DNA of 5,992 nucleotides from NCBI GenBank assembly GCA_943356515.1, contig CALRFM010000068.1:1-5992 (forward strand), in the 5' to 3' direction. Both the position numbers and the translations under genes were made by a program. The DNA comes from Patescibacteria group bacterium. GTDB taxonomy: Bacteria; Patescibacteriota; Microgenomatia; UBA1406; GWC2-37-13. Below the pieces are notes generated by a model. The model was not told where the DNA came from. It saw only the letters and a program-made list of their open reading frames with translations, and did not search any database. Shown here in pieces: positions 5,531-5,992 of this stretch (position 1 is the stretch's first letter; every line of letters begins with the position of its first letter).

Positions 5531-5992
5531 ATGAAATATCAATTGGGACAGACTCTTATAGAAATTCTTATTGTGATTGCGCTGATGGCGCTACTAATCC
5601 CAGTGCTAAGTATGGGGCTTATCGCAAGTCGTGAAGGACGACCACAACAAATCCGAAGATCACAGGCACTTCAAACGGTGCAAGAATATCATGATGCAAT
5701 ACTAAGTATTCGAGAAAATGGTTGGGATGCCATTGCAGTAAATGGAACGTATCACCCTACAACTGATGGCACTTCATGGTCGCTTTCTGCCGGGTCATTA
5801 GATGAAAATGGCATTACTTCTCAAGTAGAAATTACTGATGTACTGCGCGATGAAAACGGCTTGATAGGAGAAAGCGGTGGCACTATAGACCCTTCAACAA
5901 AATACGTCACCATTACCAGCTCTTGGGATACTCCTATTCCTGGAGTAGTTGCTTCTTCATTTTATGTAACGCGCTATTTAGATAATGCAACA
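5531..5992 (+). CDS. Second minor pilin, GspI/PilV-like, cut by the right edge
   Basis: The first 154 codons are visible, and no stop is reached before the window ends. The protein starts M-K-Y-Q-L-G, with expected prepilin peptidase cleavage after Gly6, followed by Q-T-L-I-E with Glu at mature position 5 and a hydrophobic helix (about 9-30). The first mature residue is Gln instead of Phe or Met, as in some GspI/PilV-type minor pilins. Further on are R-E-N-G-W-D-A-I, V-N-G-T-Y and the probable beta-strands K-Y-V-T-I-T-S-S-W. The ATG follows the previous TAA by a single base, so translational coupling is likely. GspI/PilV is the best guess from gene order and the N-terminus; the exact subfamily cannot be fixed without the C-terminus. 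Confidence 0.85.
   Translation, partial: MKYQLGQTLIEILIVIALMALLIPVLSMGLIASREGRPQQIRRSQALQTVQEYHDAILSIRENGWDAIAVNGTYHPTTDGTSWSLSAGSLDENGITSQVEITDVLRDENGLIGESGGTIDPSTKYVTITSSWDTPIPGVVASSFYVTRYLDNAT

Overview
The window looks like a chromosomal segment of a small-genome bacterium, most likely a Candidate Phyla Radiation (Patescibacteria) member. This rests on several traits together: AT-rich compact genes, a type IV pilus cassette of PilB, PilC and several minor pilins, almost no Shine-Dalgarno sequences, promoters set directly against start codons, and small single-pass membrane proteins of the kind common in that group. The assignment is an inference; no 16S rRNA or ribosomal protein gene is present.

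Left part (1-1500). At the left edge the first six codons of a minus-strand gene run off the window behind a strong consensus promoter. Divergent from it is a plus-strand gene for a single-pass membrane protein with a cysteine-containing outer domain (142-792). Between the two promoters lies a perfect hairpin palindrome (72-91). A 147-base gap (793-939) holds nothing I can support: no gene and no convincing stem-loop with a T-run. It is followed by a minus-strand tRNA-Ala(GGC) (940-1012) and a minus-strand gene for a membrane-anchored TPR-like protein (1048-1488).

Right part (1500-5992). From a divergent promoter region with a second CCCGC/GCGGG palindrome, one plus-strand operon runs to the right edge: a stand-alone Hpt (histidine phosphotransfer) protein, a CheY-like single-domain response regulator, the PilB/GspE assembly ATPase, the PilC/GspF platform protein, a GspH/FimT-like minor pilin, and a second minor pilin cut by the window edge. 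Gaps between genes are 12, 12, 1, 7 and 1 bases, so one polycistronic message is likely.

How the genes may work together: PilB powers pilus or pseudopilus assembly on the PilC platform, and the two minor pilins would prime or cap the fibre. The Hpt and receiver proteins at the head of the operon could form a phosphorelay that controls the motor. No histidine kinase, PilT, prepilin peptidase or major pilin is visible here, so those would have to be encoded elsewhere. The most notable signals are the Hpt-receiver pair placed directly before pilB, and a -10-like hexamer ending 5-6 bases before the ATG at all four transcription-unit starts, which points to leaderless mRNAs.
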